Source: Haloarchaeobius iranensis
GTDB taxonomy: Archaea > Halobacteriota > Halobacteria > Halobacteriales > Natrialbaceae
DNA: 43,163 nt
Assembly (NCBI RefSeq): GCF_900103505.1
Contig: NZ_FNIA01000025.1
Span: forward strand, 1-43,163
Direction of reading: 5' to 3'
This document shows, piece by piece, positions 40,021-43,163 of the stretch (its first letter is position 1; the number at the start of each line of letters is the position of its first letter). The notes below the pieces were generated by a model that saw nothing but the letters and a program-made list of their open reading frames with translations, did no database searches and was not told the DNA's origin. The position numbers were made by a program, and so were the translations under genes.

Positions 40021-41427
40021 CTACCCCCCGTCGCCGTCGCCCGCCGTCGTCACGTCGAACGCCGCGGGGTCGGCGTCCGCGACGGACGGGAGCCCGCGAA
40101 TCCGGGGACGGAGCAGCGTGTACAGCCCGGTGAAGCCGAAGCCGAAGGCGGCCAGGCCCATCGTCGTCTGGGTACCGAGCACCGCGGCGACGACGCCGCC
40201 GACGAGCGAGCCGAGCGGGAGCGTCGCGCCCGAGGCGGTCCCCTTGACCGAGGAGACGCGGCCGAGCAGCTCCTTCGGGAACACCGTCTGGTTCAGCGTC
40301 GCCGTGAGCACGCCGCTCGCGCCGGCGGGCACCCAGGAGAGACCGAACAGGACGACGGTGAGCGCGGGCGTCGGCGCGTAGACGGCGGCGAGCCAGCAGA
40401 CCGCGCCGAGCGAGTGCCCGACGAGCAGTAGTCGCCCGTACTGGACGTCCTCCAGGTAGGGGGCGACGACCGAGCCCGCGAGCCGGCCGATGCCGAGCGC
40501 GCCGAGCAGCAGGCCGTAGACGGCGGGGCCGCCGAGGCCGTCGCCGAACGACGGTAGGATGGCGAGGGTGACGCCGACGGCGAAGTTGGCGACAGCCGTC
40601 ATCAGTATCAGCTCGACGAAGACGCTGCCGCGGAGGGTGTCGATACCCGCACGGAGGTCGTCGAGGTAGGCCCCGAGGACCGACTCGTCGGTGTCGTCCT
40701 CGACCTCGCTCGGCTGCCCGTCGTCGCTGTCGTCCCGCCCGATGCCGACACCGGCGAACAGCAGCGCGGCGAGTGCGAACGTCACCGAGTCGAACAGGAA
40801 CAGCGTCGTCGCGCCGAAGACGGCGATGAACGCGCCGCCGAGCGCGTCGAACACCATGTCCAGCCCGAGCGTGACGGTCGCGAGCGCGGAGTTGGCCTTC
40901 GAGAGCCGCGTCTCGGGGACGATACGGGGAAGCAGCGTCGTCTGCATCGGTGCCATCACCAGCGTCGACAGCACCAGCAGCGGGACGACGGCGAGGATGA
41001 CCCCGACGGTCAGGTTCCCCGTCGCCGCCGCGAGCGGGAGCACGAGGACGACCACGCCCTGGACGACCTGCGAGCCCACGAGCACGGGCTTGAGCGGCAG
41101 GCGGTCGACGACGGGGCCCGCGAGTATCTGCAGGAGCCACGGGAGCAACAGCATCGAGTTCGCGATGCCGGTCAGGACCGTCGAACCGCTCAGCCCGAAG
41201 ACGAGCCAGAGGACGGCGACGGTGTAGAGGCTGTCGCCGGCGTTGGTGACGAACTGCCCGGCGAAGAATCGCCGGAAGTCGCGGTTGCGCCAGAGCGAGG
41301 GCTGGCTGTCGGTCGGTGCTGTGCCGGCTGTGGGTGATTCGTGGTCGGCAGGCGATTCCTGGTCTGTCTGCGATTCGGCGTCGTGTGAGTCACCGCTCGA
41401 CGGCGGCGACTCGGAGCCTGTCGGCAT
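40021..41427 (-). CDS. MFS exporter
   Basis: 468 residues. A hydrophilic Ser/Asp/Glu-rich extension (1-43, with repeats such as DQESPADHESP) precedes 12 helices. LWRNRDFRRFFAGQFVTNAG opens the EntS-like MFS group that exports siderophores, drugs or peptides (MFS_3-type). A long acidic cytoplasmic loop (about 228-250) joins the two halves. Exporter function is from family; substrate unknown. Start at 41427 is the only good ATG before the first helix. No regulator is adjacent, and it is followed by the reductase gene at 57 bp. Confidence 0.85.
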   Translation of the reverse strand: MPTGSESPPSSGDSHDAESQTDQESPADHESPTAGTAPTDSQPSLWRNRDFRRFFAGQFVTNAGDSLYTVAVLWLVFGLSGSTVLTGIANSMLLLPWLLQILAGPVVDRLPLKPVLVGSQVVQGVVVLVLPLAAATGNLTVGVILAVVPLLVLSTLVMAPMQTTLLPRIVPETRLSKANSALATVTLGLDMVFDALGGAFIAVFGATTLFLFDSVTFALAALLFAGVGIGRDDSDDGQPSEVEDDTDESVLGAYLDDLRAGIDTLRGSVFVELILMTAVANFAVGVTLAILPSFGDGLGGPAVYGLLLGALGIGRLAGSVVAPYLEDVQYGRLLLVGHSLGAVCWLAAVYAPTPALTVVLFGLSWVPAGASGVLTATLNQTVFPKELLGRVSSVKGTASGATLPLGSLVGGVVAAVLGTQTTMGLAAFGFGFTGLYTLLRPRIRGLPSVADADPAAFDVTTAGDGDGG

Positions 41428-41615
41428 CTGTGTCTGTGTTCGAGTGGGACACTGCGGCTACGGAGTGTAGCGAGGCGAACCCGAGTGCTGCGGCTATCGG
41501 GCCCGCACAGAAGCAGGCGGCGAGCGGGGGTCGAACACCGGACGGCCGAGATGCCGGCGAGTCATGAAACGCTCTACGCGATACCTGTACGGCGCGTAAT
41601 AAAGGACTGGGGGCG

Positions 41616-41636
41616 GTGTGTCACGCTGCGACACAC
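41616..41636. other. Hairpin upstream of the hel308 fragment
   Basis: GTGTGTC-ACGCTGC-GACACAC is a perfect 7-bp stem with a 7-nt loop, located between a TATA-like taataaagg (about 41597-41605) and the hel308 start. It could sit in the 5' leader of hel308. A good Shine-Dalgarno (aaaggaggg) follows at 41692-41700, five nt before the ATG, so this transcript seems to have a leader. Confidence 0.35.
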
Positions 41637-41704
41637 AAACAGACCGACCGGCCGACCACCCGAACACGACAGTTCAAACCACGGCAGGAGCCAAAGGAGG
41701 GTAG

Positions 41705-41869
41705 ATGAAGCCAGCGGACGTGCCCGGGGTGCCCGAGGCATTCGTCGACCAGCTCCGCGAGCAGGGCATCGAGGAGCTGTACCCGCCGCAGGTCGGGCGG
41801 ACGATTGCCAAATCACGTCACCCAGCTAGCGATGTGTCGGCGGTCCAGCGCGGCGGGACGACGTTCTAG
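41705..41869 (+). pseudogene. hel308: hel308 helicase, 5' fragment cut off by foreign DNA
   Basis: The first 29 codons read MKPADVPGVPEAFVDQLREQ and then GIEELYPPQ, the N-terminus and Q-motif region of the haloarchaeal DNA helicase Hel308. The family then continues A-E-A-V and reaches about 750-830 residues. Here the match ends at about 41791 and 25 unrelated codons follow to a TAG at 41867. A strong Shine-Dalgarno precedes the ATG. The gene was interrupted by insertion of the lower-GC DNA to the right; the rest may lie beyond the window. Hel308 acts on stalled replication forks. Confidence 0.8.
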
Positions 41870-42283
41870 CTACTCCCCGGGTGAAGACTCGCTCGCAGTG
41901 ACCCACCCTCCGCCCGAGATCTTGCCTGAAGCGGTGTAGTCCGAGAGCGAAACCGGACCGTCGGTGGCTGGGTCGAACGTGAAAACAGGAACAGTCTGAC
42001 TAATAGGGGCGACGGAGAAATCGGTCTCTTCCTGTCCAACGAGCGACCCACTCGTTTCAACTTTCGCCATCGCTGTTGACTCGCCGATAGACTCGCCGTC
42101 GTTCCGGATGAGAACACGAACCTGAATCATGTTCGCGTCCGTCTTCTCCATAGTGACGTTCTCTACATACAGATTCGCAGGCTCGTCGCCGGTGGTACAG
42201 CCAGCAAGTACTCCGACCAATGCTACTGAACCCGCCTTCGATAACAGCGTTCGTCTTCCAACCATTCGATTTTGTGTATTCAT
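41870..42283 (-). CDS. Small lipoprotein in lower-GC insert
   Basis: 137 residues from ATG 42283 (42289 also possible). RRTLLSKAGSVALVGVLAGC gives a Tat-like/lipoprotein signal with lipobox Cys29. The mature domain is beta-rich: LYVENVTMEKTDANMIQVRV, then RNDGESIGESTAMAKVETSG, then FDPATDGPVSLSDYTASGK. It resembles immunoglobulin-like folds of extracellular haloarchaeal proteins such as FxLD or CARDB-type domains, though that is a guess. GC content and codon use are clearly lower than for chromosomal neighbours. Its stop codon lies directly beside that of the truncated hel308. Confidence 0.7.
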   Translation of the reverse strand: MNTQNRMVGRRTLLSKAGSVALVGVLAGCTTGDEPANLYVENVTMEKTDANMIQVRVLIRNDGESIGESTAMAKVETSGSLVGQEETDFSVAPISQTVPVFTFDPATDGPVSLSDYTASGKISGGGWVTASESSPGE

Positions 42284-42335
42284 CACCATTGTAATAACAT
42301 CTGAATTTGTGATATACGCCCGCTCTTGACCCTGT

Positions 42336-42818
42336 TCAAGTCTCGACGCTGGTGTACTCCACGATATTGCTGACCAATCCTGTCTTCGTGGTCTTGAACA
42401 CTGTCGGTGCAACATCACACGGACATCTCCCGGTCCGATAGTCGAGATAGCCGAACTCGAATCGAGAACGTGTCTCGATCTGTGCTGTCCACCCAGACAC
42501 CATTCCGTTTTCGACCTTGAAGCTCGCACCGGCGATGTTATCCGTCTGGTCGGGAAAGTTCACGTTACCCTCCTCGTCATTCTGTTCGAGAGGGAGGTCC
42601 CAATAGTACTGTTCCTGGTCACCGCCGTTTGAATACCCCGAGTTGTAATCTACGGTGATGCCGCCGTTCGAATCCGCGTTCAGTGCGTACTTGATCACAG
42701 CAGTTGAGATACCGCCGTATACACCGGTCACACTGTTCACGACGTCGAGTGCGAGGTTCATGATTCCGTCGTCTGGACTGGAAGAGTCGTTCTCTCCGTC
42801 CGGCTGGGGTTTGCTCAT
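42336..42818 (-). CDS. Unknown protein in lower-GC insert
   Basis: 160 residues from ATG 42818; in-frame ATGs at 42833, 42842 and 42896 exist, but the last overlaps the transposase frame. A Ser/Asp-rich start (MSKPQPDGENDSSSPDD) leads to an amphipathic stretch ALDVVNSVTGVYGGISTAVI, then Gly/Asn/Tyr-rich VDYNSGYSNGGDQEQYYWDL, a beta-rich centre, and a C-terminal pair GRCPCDV before the end NIVEYTSVET. No signal peptide. I recognise no family. It is 52 bp from, and same strand as, the lipoprotein, so they are probably a two-gene unit carried together. Confidence 0.6.
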   Translation of the reverse strand: MSKPQPDGENDSSSPDDGIMNLALDVVNSVTGVYGGISTAVIKYALNADSNGGITVDYNSGYSNGGDQEQYYWDLPLEQNDEEGNVNFPDQTDNIAGASFKVENGMVSGWTAQIETRSRFEFGYLDYRTGRCPCDVAPTVFKTTKTGLVSNIVEYTSVET

Positions 42819-42843
42819 GGAGGAGCGTGTCATAGAATCCATC

Positions 42844-43163
42844 TCATAGTTTCTCACAGCCCGGTTCGTTTCCTCGCTCGTAGTTGGTGATAGCAATGAC
42901 GAGCCGGAGACACAGTGCCAGGAACACTTCTGTTCGTGCGTGGACGCGGCCTCGGGCGCGGACGTGCCCGAGGCCGCAGTCCTTGACTGCGTCGTTGGTC
43001 CGTTCGACCCCTGTCCGGTGGTTGTACGTCTCGTCTAAGACTGACTGCTTGAGCTGAACGTCCTCGCTGTGTTCGGTGATGCGGTCTTCGACTCTGTACT
43101 CGATATCTTTCGGGTGGTCAGTGTTTCGCGGGTTGTATGGAGCGATTGGCACGACCCCTGCGG
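42844..43163 (-). mobile_element. DDE transposase with YREK motif, C-terminal part (runs off window)
   Basis: The minus-strand frame enters from the right edge and ends at 42844, giving about 106 residues: VVPIAPYNPRNTDHPKDIEY, then LDETYNHRTGVERTNDAVKD, then ARGRVHARTEVFLALCLRLV. Y-x2-R-x3-E-x6-K (in YNHRTGVERTNDAVK) is the signature around the catalytic Glu of IS4-superfamily transposases. It is an insertion sequence common in haloarchaea; its exact name is not assigned. The 3' end of the element should lie between 42844 and the neighbouring gene start, but the inverted repeat cannot be confirmed with only one end. Confidence 0.8.

Noticed and set aside
39965-41140. N-terminal extension of the flavin oxidoreductase frame upstream of 39964
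   Set aside because: Arg/Ala/Pro-rich shadow of the MFS exporter gene; OYE similarity begins exactly at the ATG at 39964.
1-43163. CRISPR array, rRNA genes, replication origin
   Set aside because: No regularly spaced repeats, no rRNA-like sequence and no Orc1/Cdc6 gene or repeat cluster were seen.

Overview
This window comes from a haloarchaeon (class Halobacteria). Coding DNA is very GC-rich, and the proteins are rich in Asp/Glu. Several secreted proteins carry twin-arginine signals or archaeal lipoboxes. A-box/TATA elements lie about 25-35 nt upstream of start codons, as for leaderless transcripts, and the one tRNA gene encodes no CCA. The gene set is also haloarchaeal: halocyanin, UspA proteins, Trk/NhaP modules, Lrp and TrmB regulators, Hel308. 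Genus is not decided here. Both ends lie inside insertion sequences of different families, so this may be a contig broken at repeats.

Layout. 1-1.3 kb is a decay zone: an IS5-like transposase start, a GNAT gene that has lost its 5' part next to it, a tiny overlapping ORF, a small membrane protein, and the tail of an S66 peptidase. 1.3-6.7 kb holds CNNM/CorC transporter, lipoprotein, HPRT-type phosphoribosyltransferase, OsmC and NSS symporter genes. 6.9-8.8 kb holds a broken HNH gene, tRNA-Gln(CUG), a broken membrane gene and an intact winged-helix/HNH nuclease. 8.8-10.95 kb is an arsenic cassette on the minus strand (arsR, arsM, a small membrane protein, arsN2-type acetyltransferase) behind a duplicated AT-rich element. 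11.1-17.6 kb is an ion-homeostasis cluster: UspA, TrkA, TrkH, an overlapping 72-aa membrane protein, an Lrp-RCK_C fusion regulator and an NhaP-TrkA fusion antiporter. 17.7-23.8 kb holds Ogt, UspA, halocyanin, a secreted protein resembling copper amine oxidases, and RecQ fused to a phosphoribosyltransferase-like tail.

23.9-29.0 kb is the best candidate for a coherent, little-described system. It contains a membrane/zinc-ribbon protein, a TetR regulator, a 1013-aa RND/MMPL transporter and a TrmB-like regulator. Four palindromic sites of one design lie in front of the first and third of these genes, sitting between TATA box and start. The transporter is preceded by a 17-codon ORF whose stop overlaps its ATG. 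29.2-33.4 kb holds a small conserved protein, a secreted metalloprotease with a frame-shifted 3' end, a PQQ-repeat lipoprotein and a Tat-exported protein with eight clustered cysteines. 33.5-41.4 kb is mostly ordinary chromosome: a prenyl-synthase-like protein, TRAM and DUF502 proteins, two MFS transporters, a rhodanese lipoprotein, a 50-aa zinc-binding-type protein and an OYE-family reductase. At 41.8 kb the helicase gene hel308 stops after 29 codons and gives way to lower-GC DNA with two unrecognised genes and the C-terminus of a YREK-motif transposase.
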